Below, in pieces: positions 46,334 to 54,925 of a stretch of DNA of 64,000 nt (within the stretch, counting starts at the first letter, position 1; the number at the start of each line of letters is the position of its first letter). Source of the DNA: Pseudomonas putida (GTDB lineage Bacteria > Pseudomonadota > Gammaproteobacteria > Pseudomonadales > Pseudomonadaceae); assembly GCF_022627325.1 (NCBI RefSeq), contig NZ_JAETZZ010000001.1, forward strand, positions 372,001-436,000, in the 5' to 3' direction. The notes under the pieces were generated by a model. It was not told the DNA's origin and made no database searches. It was given only the letters and a program-made list of their open reading frames with translations. The translations under genes were made by a program, and so were the position numbers.

Positions 46334-49300
46334 ACCTCGACATCACTCAGGCCATTGCCCTGGCGACGCACCTGGATCTGCACCGGAATACGCTCGTGCA
46401 TCTCTTGTACGTGGGAAATGACCGCGACCTTGCGCCCCTGCGCCTGCAGACCGTCGAGGGCGTCCATGGCCAACTGCAGCGACTCGGGGTCGAGGCTGCC
46501 GAACCCCTCGTCGATGAACAGCGACTCGATACGCAGGGTGCTCGAGGCCATTGACGCCAGGCCCAGGGCAAGCGCCAGCGAGACCAGGAAGGTTTCACCG
46601 CCAGACAAGGAGTGCACAGAGCGCAGTTCGTCGCCCATTTCGGTGTCCAGCACCAGCAACCCCAGGGCGCTGCCGCCACGTTTGAGGCGGTAGCGCCGCG
46701 CCAGTTGGCGCAACTGGGCGTTGGCATGGTGCAGCAGCAGGTCGAGGTTGTAGCCCTGGGCGATCTTGCGGAACACATCGCCAGAGGCTGAGCCGATCAG
46801 CGCATTCAGGCGTGCCCAGCGTTGCCACTGTTGGTGGGCCTGTTCGATTTCGCAGGCAAGGGCCTGGTACGCCTGCTGGCGACGCTGGTCGTCAGCCTGC
46901 TGCGCGCGCAACTCGGCGCATTGCTGTTCCTGAGCGGTCAGTTGCTCGGCAAGGCCGGCCAGTGCTTGCTCAAGGTCTTCGCCATGCAGGTCACCCTGTG
47001 CCTGAGCGGCGTGCTGCTGCAGGCGCTGTTCACGCTCCTGGAGCAGCACGCGGCCTTGCTCGATGGCGTTTTCTGCTGCCTGCAGCTGTTGGCGCAGGGT
47101 ACTGAGCTGGTTATCGTCCATGGCCAGCAGGCGGTCCAGCCCGCTGTCATCCAGTTCGGGATGTTCGCTGCGCCATTGCGCGACTGCGTGCTGAAGCTGC
47201 TGGCACTCCTGCTCCAGCGCCTGCTGGCGCTGGGTATTGGCCTTCAACTCCGCGGCCAGTTGCACGCCCTGGTTGCGCAGCGCCTGCAGGCGCTCTGCGG
47301 TTTCGGCATCGAGGGCGCGGGCCTGTTCCAGCTGCGCTTCGAGGTGGTGTTGCCAAGCTTCGGCGCTGCTGTGTTCGCCGAGCAGCGTGGCCAGCTCCGC
47401 CTGGGCCTGCAGGCGCTGCGCTTGGAGGGCGTCGAGGGTGTGCTGCAGGTGTTGCTGAGCCTGCAGGCGCGTCTGCTGCTGGTCGCGTAGCTTGTCCAGT
47501 TGCAGTTGGCGCGCGTGCTGCTCGTCCTGTTCGTCCTTGCGCTGCTCCAGCTGTTGCAGGCGCTGCGCGATCTGCTGGTCGAGGCTGAGGAAGGCATTGG
47601 CCGGATCATCACTCAAGGCCTTCAGCACATCAGCCGGCAGCACATTGGCCAAGTCATCGAGGCCTTGCTGCAGATGCTGTTCATCGTTGGCCAGGGCCTG
47701 GTGCTGTTGCTCCAGGTGGCGTTGGGCCTCTTGCTGCGCCTGCTGCGCGGCCTGCAATTGCTGGGTGAGGCGGGCGGCGTCTTTTTGCAGGGCGAGCAGG
47801 GCGCTTTGACGCTTCTCGTCCTTTTTGATCTCATCGTCCAGGCGCTGCAGCTGGCTGTCCAGCCACGCGGTACGGGCCTTGTCGTCCTGTGGCGCCAGGG
47901 CAGGCCAGAGGGGGTGCGACTGTACCTGTGCAACCAGCGGCTGCAACTGTTCGCCTAGCTGCGCCTGTTGCTGTTGATGGTCCTTGAGCTGGGCGTTGAC
48001 CACGCCAAGCTGCGTGCGCAGCTCCACCAGTTTGCCGTTGAGCGTTTCGACGTGCTTTTGCGCAGCATCCACTTCGGCCTGGTCATGTCGGCCCAAACTC
48101 TGCAGCAGAGCCTCAGGCTGGTGGAACGGGTGTTCAGCGCTGCCACAGACCGGGCACGGTTCGCCGTCGCGCAGTTGGCCGCGCAGTTCTTCGACGCTGG
48201 TATTGCGTGCCAGGCGCTGACGCTCCAGCAACTGGCGTGTGAGGTTGAGCGCCTGCTCGGCCGCTTCCAGCTCCGCCTTGGCTGCGGTGCCTTCACCGAT
48301 CAGCTGTTGGCGTTGCAGCATGGCCTGCTGGTGACGTTCACGCAGCCCCTCCAGTTGACTGCGCAGCTCCTGCTCGCGGCCATGCAGGCGCGACAGTTCT
48401 TCGACCGCCCGCTGCTGTTTGCGATTGTCCTGCAGCATGTTGCCGAGCAGGTCGATTTGCTCAGCCAGCGCCTGCGGCTCGGCTTTGGCTTCGCGGAACA
48501 TCAGCTCGAACGCGTCATGCTGGGCCTGCCACTGCGCGTTGGCCTCGCTGGCGCGGGCCTGCAGGCCAGGCAGCTCCTCACGGCCCTTGCTCAGGCGCCC
48601 GCCAATCACCATGACTTGCTTGAGTTGTGGCAGGTAGGCCTGCCAGGCATTGGCCAGGCCGGCCAGGTGCTGGCTGTCTGCCAAGGCCGTGTCGATCTGC
48701 GCCAGCTGTTGCAGGCTGCGCTGCTGGTGTTCATCCAGTTGCTGCAACTGTTGCTGGCCTTCGGCGACGTGCAGGTCGGCCTGCTCCCTGGCGGTGCGTT
48801 GCGCCTCCAGCTCAGTGTCGAGGCGCGCCAGGCTGTCCTGGCCGGCAAACGCCTGGCGCAGGCGCGGGGCACTGTCGCTGTGCTTCGCCTGGCTGTCGGC
48901 CAGTGCCTGGCGCGCGGCTACCAGCGCCTGCTCCAGCGCCTGGGTGTGCCCCTGCAGCTCAGCTTGCAGCTGTTGTTGCTCGGCAATCTGCGCCGCCAAC
49001 GGCGTCAGTTGTGCGGTCAGTACTTGCTGGCGATGGAACTGGTGCCGTTGCGGTGCCAGGCGTTCCAGGCGCTGCAGGTCGAGGCGTTGCTCGGCCATGG
49101 CTTGCCAGTTCTGCTCGGCAGCGTGCAGGGCGGCGCCGGCTTCGCTGAGTTGCGTCTGCAACAGGCGTTGCTCGTTGAGCCAGGTGCGCTGTTGCTCCAG
49201 CTGGCGCTGGCGGGCTTGCTCGGCCTTGAAGTGTTGCTGCGCCTGCTCCAGACGCGTGTCCAGCTCGATTCGGGCTTCGGCGGCCATCGGCAGCAGGTGG

Positions 49301-49968
49301 CTGGCACGGTCTTTCAGCGCGTTGTGCGCCTCGCCGGCTTCGCGGGCCTTGCTGAAGGCACGCTGGCCCAGGCGCGTGTAGATCGCGGTGTTGGTGAGTT
49401 TTTCCAGCAGCTCGCTGCGTTCTTTGTCGTCGGCCTTGAGAAAGGCGCCGAATTCACTCTGGGCCAGCATCACGGCACGGGTGAACTGCTCGAAGTTGAG
49501 CCCCAGACGGGTTTCGATCAGTTGCTTGTATTCGTTCTTGCCACTGCCCAGCACCTGCTCACTGTCCAGGTCATAGAGGCTCTGACGGCTGGACTGCAGC
49601 TTGCCATTGGCCTTGTCACGGGCGCGGTTGGCTTCCCAGCGCGCGCGGTAACGGTGGCCGTCGATGCCGACGAAATCGACCTCGGCAAAGCCGCTGCCGG
49701 TGCCTCGGCGCAGCAGGTTGCGCGGGTCCGAGGTGGGTATTTCGCCATCGGCATCTGGCACCTTGGCTTCGCGGGCAATGTCATTGAGCCGCGGCACAGT
49801 GCCGAACAGCGCCAGGCACAGGGCGTCGAGCAAGGTGCTCTTGCCGGCACCGGTAGGCCCGGTGATGGCGAACAGGCCTGCGCTGGCCAGGGGTTCGGCG
49901 GTGAAGTCGATGTCGACCGGGCCGGCCAGGGATGCCAGGTTCTTCAGGCGGATGGCGAGAATCTTCAT
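46324..49968 (-). CDS. sbcC: Exonuclease SbcC, ATPase subunit
   Basis: Rad50-like ATPase of the SbcCD complex that cuts hairpins and protein-blocked ends. The 1214 residues show Walker A ITGPTGAGKSTLLDALCLA near the N-terminus, long Gln/Leu-rich coiled coils broken by the zinc hook CPVC (Cys605/Cys608), and near the C-terminus the signature LSGGETFLVSLALALGLASM and Walker B SLFIDEGFGSLD. Start overlaps the sbcD stop (ATGA). The extreme Gln-rich coding (CAG/CTG) explains many spurious antisense frames. Confidence 0.97.
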   Translation of the reverse strand: MKILAIRLKNLASLAGPVDIDFTAEPLASAGLFAITGPTGAGKSTLLDALCLALFGTVPRLNDIAREAKVPDADGEIPTSDPRNLLRRGTGSGFAEVDFVGIDGHRYRARWEANRARDKANGKLQSSRQSLYDLDSEQVLGSGKNEYKQLIETRLGLNFEQFTRAVMLAQSEFGAFLKADDKERSELLEKLTNTAIYTRLGQRAFSKAREAGEAHNALKDRASHLLPMAAEARIELDTRLEQAQQHFKAEQARQRQLEQQRTWLNEQRLLQTQLSEAGAALHAAEQNWQAMAEQRLDLQRLERLAPQRHQFHRQQVLTAQLTPLAAQIAEQQQLQAELQGHTQALEQALVAARQALADSQAKHSDSAPRLRQAFAGQDSLARLDTELEAQRTAREQADLHVAEGQQQLQQLDEHQQRSLQQLAQIDTALADSQHLAGLANAWQAYLPQLKQVMVIGGRLSKGREELPGLQARASEANAQWQAQHDAFELMFREAKAEPQALAEQIDLLGNMLQDNRKQQRAVEELSRLHGREQELRSQLEGLRERHQQAMLQRQQLIGEGTAAKAELEAAEQALNLTRQLLERQRLARNTSVEELRGQLRDGEPCPVCGSAEHPFHQPEALLQSLGRHDQAEVDAAQKHVETLNGKLVELRTQLGVVNAQLKDHQQQQAQLGEQLQPLVAQVQSHPLWPALAPQDDKARTAWLDSQLQRLDDEIKKDEKRQSALLALQKDAARLTQQLQAAQQAQQEAQRHLEQQHQALANDEQHLQQGLDDLANVLPADVLKALSDDPANAFLSLDQQIAQRLQQLEQRKDEQDEQHARQLQLDKLRDQQQTRLQAQQHLQHTLDALQAQRLQAQAELATLLGEHSSAEAWQHHLEAQLEQARALDAETAERLQALRNQGVQLAAELKANTQRQQALEQECQQLQHAVAQWRSEHPELDDSGLDRLLAMDDNQLSTLRQQLQAAENAIEQGRVLLQEREQRLQQHAAQAQGDLHGEDLEQALAGLAEQLTAQEQQCAELRAQQADDQRRQQAYQALACEIEQAHQQWQRWARLNALIGSASGDVFRKIAQGYNLDLLLHHANAQLRQLARRYRLKRGGSALGLLVLDTEMGDELRSVHSLSGGETFLVSLALALGLASMASSTLRIESLFIDEGFGSLDPESLQLAMDALDGLQAQGRKVAVISHVQEMHERIPVQIQVRRQGNGLSDVEVCG

Positions 49969-51203
49969 GGCTGTTCCTCTTCCAGCTGGACGTCCTGCAA
50001 CAGCAGGGCGAAGTCGGCCAGGGCCTGCTCGTCGGCCGGGTTGCCGTAAGCCTGTTCCCAGGCGCGGCTGAACAGGTCCTGCGGGGTCATCTGCGACAGT
50101 TCGACGAACTCAAGCTCGCTTTCTTCGTCGTTACCACGGCCGGCATATTCGGCGCTGATGCGAATCAGCCGCACCGCCTTGCCGTGCAGGGCGCTTTCGA
50201 TCTGCTGGCGCAGGTCTGGCTGCGGCTCGTCCAGCAACACGCGCACTTCGAGCCACGGCTGGCGGTTGGGGTCGTCGAGCAGGTCGATCACCGGCAGTTC
50301 GGCAAGCTGCTCCAGCAGTTCGCCCAAGGGCGCAGGGCCGATGCGCTGCAGGGCCACGGCGCGCGGCACCGGGCGCGGCTCGACGCTGACCAGCTCGGCG
50401 CCGTCGAGCTCGACTTCCAGCACCTGGTGCGGGTAGTTGATTTCGGCGAACGACAGTGGGATCGGCGAGCCGCTGTAGCGGATGCGGGTTTCGCGGTTGA
50501 CCTTCTGCGGCTTGTGCAGGTGGCCCAGGGCAACGTAGCTGATGGCCTTGTCGAACAGTTTGGCCGGAAGGGCTTCGGCGTTACCGATGATCAGGCTGCG
50601 CTCGGAGTCTTCGGACACCGCGCCACCGGCCATGTGCGCGTGGCTGATGGCGACCAGCGCCTGGTCCTTCTTGCGTTTTTTCTGCGCGGCCGCGATCAAT
50701 TGCTGGTGCACCTGGTTGATGCCCTGCAGGTAGTCGTCACCCAACTGCGGGCCGGTGACCTCGGCTGGGCGCAAAAAAGGCAGCGCCAGGCACCAGGCTG
50801 CGACCTTGCCGCGGCCGTTGGTCAGCGGGATCAGCAGGCGTTCGGCGTCCAGCTGGCCCTCATCCAGCCAGTGCACGCGCCCTAGCGCGTGGGTGCGCAG
50901 ACGCCGCATGAGCGCGGCAGGTAGCTCGATGCGCGAGCCGGAGTCATGGTTGCCAGCGATCATCACGATGTCCAGCTTCGGCTGTTGCTCGTGGGCCTGG
51001 ACGATGAAGTCGTACAGCCGCTCCTGAGCTTTGACCGGCGGGTTGACCGTGTCGAAGATGTCGCCGGCGATCAGCAGCGCGTCGGGCTGGCGCAAGCGCA
51101 GCTGGCCGAGCAACCAGTCGAGGAAGCAGGCGTGTTCGAAGTCGCGTTCCTGGCCGTGCAGGCTTTGGCCCAGGTGCCAGTCGGAGGTGTGAAACAGACG
51201 CAT
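49965..51203 (-). CDS. sbcD: Exonuclease SbcD, nuclease subunit
   Basis: Mre11-like nuclease, 412 residues. Metal-site motifs in order: TSDWHLGQSLHG, LIAGDIFDTVNPP, MIAGNHDSGSR and later ISHAHMAGG and VALGHLHKPQ. Partner SbcC is encoded immediately downstream with a four-base overlap. Confidence 0.97.
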   Translation of the reverse strand: MRLFHTSDWHLGQSLHGQERDFEHACFLDWLLGQLRLRQPDALLIAGDIFDTVNPPVKAQERLYDFIVQAHEQQPKLDIVMIAGNHDSGSRIELPAALMRRLRTHALGRVHWLDEGQLDAERLLIPLTNGRGKVAAWCLALPFLRPAEVTGPQLGDDYLQGINQVHQQLIAAAQKKRKKDQALVAISHAHMAGGAVSEDSERSLIIGNAEALPAKLFDKAISYVALGHLHKPQKVNRETRIRYSGSPIPLSFAEINYPHQVLEVELDGAELVSVEPRPVPRAVALQRIGPAPLGELLEQLAELPVIDLLDDPNRQPWLEVRVLLDEPQPDLRQQIESALHGKAVRLIRISAEYAGRGNDEESELEFVELSQMTPQDLFSRAWEQAYGNPADEQALADFALLLQDVQLEEEQP

Positions 51204-51404
51204 GGATGACCTGTTGGTGTCGAGTCGGCAAGCCGGGGCTTGGCGTGAATGATGGGTTTTGCGCAGCCGGGTATGTTAACCCAAGCCAGGGTGCTAGGGC
51301 AGGTAAGCGCATGCGCTGGCAATTGGCATTGCCGGGCTCGATAGGCGTTGGGCTGTTGTAATTTTGGGCCTACAACTGTGCCTTTGCATTAGGTATTTCG
51401 GCTA

Positions 51405-51433
51405 TTGACGGTCTATCCCCGATGCCCTATTTT
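51405..51433 (+). promoter_or_regulatory. Candidate promoter of the type VI island
   Basis: TTGACG (51405-51410), exact 17-base spacer, TATTTT (51428-51433), 110 bases before the VgrG-like fragment. It lies in the 339-base gene-free stretch 51204-51542, which otherwise holds only the AGGAG ribosome-binding site near 51530. Confidence 0.45.
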
Positions 51434-51542
51434 CCGATGCTCGAAAAAAATTCTTAGGCCCATGGAAGGGCGTACCGTACTTTGCACTGGCGCCGCCTTA
51501 AGCTGACTCGGTGTGTGCTACCAGTAGCAGGAGTTTTTTTCA

Positions 51543-51875
51543 ATGGACCTGACTTTCGGCACCCCGCTCTCGCAAAGCGGCCGCCTGTTGCAGCTAACCA
51601 CCCCGCTGGGGGCCGACGCGCTCCAGGCCCTGCGCGCCCACGTCGTTGAGCGCATCAGCCACCGCATCGTCTTCACCGACAGCGTCGACACCCTGCCTGC
51701 CCTCGCCCCGCAGAGCGTCCCGTTCCACACCCAGAGCGTCACTGAAAAACAGGACGGCATCACCCAGTGGAGCACCGGCTCGCAGCTGCTCAGCGGCAAG
51801 CTCAACTGGCGCAGCGTCGATTACCGGTCCCACAGCCAGCCCCGCGAAAGCGTGATGCTCGCGCTTGAAGCCTAG
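51543..51875 (+). CDS. VgrG-like fragment, internally deleted
   Basis: A 110-residue ORF with AGCAGGAG 10-14 bases before the ATG. Residues ~13-45 (GRLLQLTTPLGADALQALRA...ERISHRIVFT) resemble the N-terminus of type VI spike protein VgrG. Residues ~60-105 (VPFHTQSVTEKQDGITQW...KLNWRSVDYR) resemble a region normally some 150-200 residues further in. I infer a vgrG that has lost its middle and its C-terminal needle, so it cannot form a spike. It is GC-rich like the core genome, unlike the genes after it. Ends in TAG; the next fragment continues in the same frame. Confidence 0.55.
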   Translation: MDLTFGTPLSQSGRLLQLTTPLGADALQALRAHVVERISHRIVFTDSVDTLPALAPQSVPFHTQSVTEKQDGITQWSTGSQLLSGKLNWRSVDYRSHSQPRESVMLALEA

Positions 51876-51989
51876 AATTCTGACCTTTACGCCTTCAGCC
51901 CCCTTTTTTACCAGCAAATCCCCTATGCACAGATCACCCGTATTGCGATTACGGCTAACTCAAACGATGAAGGCATTGGGCCCGGCACA

Positions 51990-52700
51990 ATGAACACTTA
52001 TAGAATGTTGAGCAGTTTGGGCCGTAAAGATGTTCTGCCTACAGTTTCTAAGCTTGAGCGCAATGAAAGGTTAGATGAGCAGCTCAGGCAGGCGCGCTTG
52101 GAAACGATAAATGCCAGGAAATCCTTGGCATCATTGAATTATGTTGCACAACCCCTGATGGACCCCAAGCTGCTGCAAAAGATGAAAGAAGAGCGTGAAG
52201 CCAAAGTCAAAGCGGCACAAGCCCGGTTGAAGGAGCTAGAGGCGTCAACTCCGCTCAAGAAAGAAGCCGCCATCCTTCCTGTAGAGGTTCCCGGGCTGAA
52301 GGTTCACATCTGTACATTAGTCGCTCCTGATTCTCCGCCTGACGATTGGATGCCCGTCTATATTCACAGCAAGTTAGCGATAATCGATGATGTATTCACG
52401 ACGTTAGGCTCTGCCAATATAAATATACGCAGCATGGAGGTCGACAGCGAGCTCAATATATGTCATGAGAGTCCATCCTTGTCAAAGCATCTTCGCAAGC
52501 ATCTCTGGGATATCCATACAAAGGGCATGGGTGCGCAAGACAATGCAGCCGAAGCCTTTAGTAGCTGGCAAGATATTATTGATGAAAATAATCATCGCAA
52601 AGAGATAAATACTAAAGGTTCACTATTTGAAAAAAAGCCCCCTTGCGCCTCGCTAATCGAATTCTATCGCGACAGCCCAGCACGTACAAACCTGGACTAA
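51990..52700 (+). CDS. Truncated phospholipase D-type T6SS effector (Tle5-like C-terminal half)
   Basis: A 236-residue ORF with one complete HKD motif: His126, Lys128, Asp133 and Gly140-Ser141-x-Asn143 (IHSKLAIIDD...GSANINIRSMEVDSELNI), the second catalytic half of a PLD enzyme. Tle5-type effectors need two HKD motifs; the first half is absent. The frame is open back to the TAG at 51873 and the untranslated 38 codons (FYQQIPYAQITRIAITANSN...) look like coding, so the ATG at 51990 is probably internal to a lost gene. Residues ~20-95 form a charged helical stretch. Much more AT-rich than its surroundings. Probably a pseudogene. Confidence 0.65.
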   Translation: MNTYRMLSSLGRKDVLPTVSKLERNERLDEQLRQARLETINARKSLASLNYVAQPLMDPKLLQKMKEEREAKVKAAQARLKELEASTPLKKEAAILPVEVPGLKVHICTLVAPDSPPDDWMPVYIHSKLAIIDDVFTTLGSANINIRSMEVDSELNICHESPSLSKHLRKHLWDIHTKGMGAQDNAAEAFSSWQDIIDENNHRKEINTKGSLFEKKPPCASLIEFYRDSPARTNLD

Positions 52701-52701
52701 A

Positions 52702-53721
52702 ATGTATAAATATTTCTATATCGCGTGTGTTATTTTTATTGGCTTAATTATAGCTTTCAAGGAGCGTCCAGTGCCATCCCAGGCCGATATGTCACAAATA
52801 TATAGCGACCTGGCATTTGAATGCCGTCGTGACGCAGATGTGCTTCCTCCATTGGACCGAGACGCTGATGAGCTCTATAATTACGGTCTTTTTCTGGAGC
52901 AGTATGAAGGTCCAAAGAATTTCAATCAAGTTGCAAGATATTACCGTATTGCCGCGTCTCATGGTCACTATAAGGCTTCTGCCAATTTGCAGGCGCTTAT
53001 TTCTCAGGGCTTGGCTAGCTCTCCCGAGCCACAAAGAGAAACAATTGATCTCGTTGAAGCCGCTATCGCTCAAGGCATACCCGGCGCCTATTATGATATG
53101 GGGCATTACCTGGAAATGGGTTATGGCGTTGAGCAGGATCGCGATAAAGCAAACGCTTATTTTCGTAAGGCGGCGGACTTAGGAAATCCAGATGCGCAGT
53201 ACTACGTTGCCAAGTTGCTAGGTCGTGTTGCGGGAGCCTATGAAGTGATGGTAGCGATGCGTCGTTGCGCTGCGTATCAAGGGCACAGGCGCGCTGCGGC
53301 AGATTTAGCGGGCCTTCTACGTGTAGGGGGTGAGTACGAAGAAGCGGTACAGGCTTATCAGCAAGGCGTAAAAGCAGGGGATGCGGCTTCAGCCAGAAGG
53401 CTTGGAAACGCTTTTGATGGGCCACTCTCAGATGATAATCTTTATTATATGGCCTTGCGGCCCGATAAAGAGCGCTCGGTAAGATATCATAAAATAAGTA
53501 AATTCTTCGAGGATAATGAGCAGCTAGGGCCAAAGTTGCCAGATATAGACGCTATAGTACCTCTTCCGCCTGCCAAGCTACCCGCTTGGGATGGTTCATT
53601 TCAATGGCAGAAAGAACGTGCGTCAAAAACAGATCCGGTGAAGCCCAGCGAGAGTCTGGTTAAGCGTTTAAGTGAAGAGAAACATCTTGATCCAGAAACT
53701 GGTCTTACCCAGAAATTTTGA
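52702..53721 (+). CDS. Sel1-repeat protein, probable Tle5 immunity protein
   Basis: A 339-residue protein with an N-terminal membrane anchor or signal (MYKYFYIACVIFIGLIIAF) and Sel1/TPR repeats through ~50-250, clearest in GAYYDMGHYLEMGYGVEQD and KANAYFRKAADLGNPDAQYY. It starts one base after the effector fragment's stop. Phospholipase D effectors of P. aeruginosa (PldB) are neutralised by periplasmic Sel1-type immunity proteins encoded next to them, so immunity is the best reading. The ORF looks intact although its effector is not. AT-rich. Confidence 0.72.
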   Translation: MYKYFYIACVIFIGLIIAFKERPVPSQADMSQIYSDLAFECRRDADVLPPLDRDADELYNYGLFLEQYEGPKNFNQVARYYRIAASHGHYKASANLQALISQGLASSPEPQRETIDLVEAAIAQGIPGAYYDMGHYLEMGYGVEQDRDKANAYFRKAADLGNPDAQYYVAKLLGRVAGAYEVMVAMRRCAAYQGHRRAAADLAGLLRVGGEYEEAVQAYQQGVKAGDAASARRLGNAFDGPLSDDNLYYMALRPDKERSVRYHKISKFFEDNEQLGPKLPDIDAIVPLPPAKLPAWDGSFQWQKERASKTDPVKPSESLVKRLSEEKHLDPETGLTQKF

Positions 53722-53774
53722 GTGATGTAAATCGGGTTCGCTGTATAAGTATTAACTTAAATAGCGGAGGGCAA

Positions 53775-54077
53775 ATGTCAGATTTATTCCTGCATATATT
53801 TATTGTGGTGATTTTGGCGGTCCTGCTTTCCGGGGCTTGTTACGTTCCTTTTAAGGTGGTCGTATTCTTATTTGGCGGGGAGCGACCTTTGATTTGCATT
53901 CCTAAGTATCAGTTTTTTATTTCATTTATTTTGTCGGTTCCGGCGGCTTATTGTTCGTGGGTTATCTTTTACGTCACTAGGGGTGAATATGAATTCTGTT
54001 TTTATTTGTCTATCTATTTAATCATGCAGGCCTGCCTGATGCTGGTGTTCACCGTTAAAGCAAATGCATCGCGATAA
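53775..54077 (+). CDS. Small membrane protein of the type VI island
   Basis: 100 residues with three hydrophobic segments (~5-30, ~45-65, ~75-93). GGAGGG sits 4-9 bases before the ATG, the best ribosome-binding site in the island. No family recognised. By position it could be a second immunity-like or accessory protein. AT-rich; the frame stays open for 63 codons after its TAA. Confidence 0.6.
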   Translation: MSDLFLHIFIVVILAVLLSGACYVPFKVVVFLFGGERPLICIPKYQFFISFILSVPAAYCSWVIFYVTRGEYEFCFYLSIYLIMQACLMLVFTVKANASR

Positions 54078-54269
54078 TGCGTTTTTGTACCGCGCGATAT
54101 TGTGCCCTGCACCAGATTTGTTGCGGGTAAATGCAAGAGGACGTATTGGCCCGAATCTGGTAACCCAAGTGGCTCGGTGATTGTCTGGAGCCTGGCCATG
54201 TTCGATGCGTTGAAAGGGGTGAGCAGCGTGCTGCACGGAACATTCAATTATGTGAACGGGTCGACATAG
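54078..54269 (+). pseudogene. Start-less coding remnant, 63 codons
   Basis: In frame with, and directly after, the TAA of the membrane protein; runs to TAG 54267. Translation includes CTRFVAGKCKRTYWPESG and VIVWSLAMFDALKGVSSVLH, which has the composition of a real protein C-terminus, but it has no start of its own. Within the 308-base gap 54078-54385 it is the only coding-like content; 54270-54385 returns to GC-rich sequence with nothing recognisable. Confidence 0.4.
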
Positions 54270-54385
54270 TGGCCATCTGCTTGCTTGATGCCAGCCATCG
54301 CCGGTGATCTAATCCCTTGCCCCGGCCGCGGCGCGTGCAGTGCTGCGGGTGTGGGCTACCGGATCCCATCTGAAAAGGAATTTTT

Positions 54386-54817
54386 ATGCAAAGCACGCCA
54401 CAAATCCAGGCCGACTACGCCAACCTCAAGCCTAAATGGCAGGAGCGGTTCGCCTTCTTCGATCAGCACGGCGGCCCACGTGAAGCGACCTACAAAGCGG
54501 CGTTCCGCGCTTTGCCGTTTCGCAAGAAACTGTTGATCAACAACAATTTCCTCGGATTCTTCTTTGGCCCGATCTACTGGTTCGTCCTGGGCATGTGGAA
54601 GAAGAACCTGGTCATGCTGGCCATCATCATTGGCGTCGGGCTGCTTGAAGGCGTTTACGAGGCTGCCACGGGTAATGCAGTGCCTCGGGCGCTGGATCAA
54701 GGCTTCAGTGTGGCCTTTGCCGTGTTGTACGGCATGTTGACCAATTACGCTTATTACCTGAAACAGACCAAAGGCGAGCAGGGCTGGAACCCGTTTCAGG
54801 GTCACCGCTTCATCTGA
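54386..54817 (+). CDS. DUF2628 membrane protein
   Basis: A 143-residue protein: soluble N-terminus with YANLKPKWQERFAFFDQHG, then three hydrophobic stretches (~52-70, ~75-92, ~108-123) including FLGFFFGPIYWFVLGMWKK, the DUF2628 signature. AAAAGGAA precedes the ATG. Composition is normal for the genome, so the island ends before it. Function unknown. Confidence 0.85.
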   Translation: MQSTPQIQADYANLKPKWQERFAFFDQHGGPREATYKAAFRALPFRKKLLINNNFLGFFFGPIYWFVLGMWKKNLVMLAIIIGVGLLEGVYEAATGNAVPRALDQGFSVAFAVLYGMLTNYAYYLKQTKGEQGWNPFQGHRFI

Positions 54818-54847
54818 TCGCTCAGGGTTGTCGCAGAGCGGGAGCAG

Positions 54848-54912
54848 CCAGGATCGCATCCTGGTTTGGACGGGCTTGTCTGACGTGCGCTACAGCACGC
54901 TAGACGGGCCCG
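54848..54912. terminator. Paired hairpins between convergent DUF2628 and BatD genes
   Basis: First hairpin CCAGGAT-CGC-ATCCTGG (54848-54864). Second: 54878-54888 against 54895-54905 (9 of 11 pairs) with outer arms CGGGC/GCCCG (54871-54875, 54908-54912). A likely two-way transcription end. Confidence 0.6.
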
Positions 54913-54925
54913 CGCGCTCTCCCAA

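Noticed and set aside
46812..49148. Long plus-strand open frames opposite sbcC
   Set aside because: They arise from the Gln/Leu-rich coiled-coil codons (CAG/CTG read backwards). No ribosome-binding sites or recognisable domains; sbcC is unambiguous.
51204..51542. Insertion-sequence remnant explaining the damaged vgrG
   Set aside because: No terminal inverted repeats, target duplication or transposase fragments seen; the damage looks like deletion.
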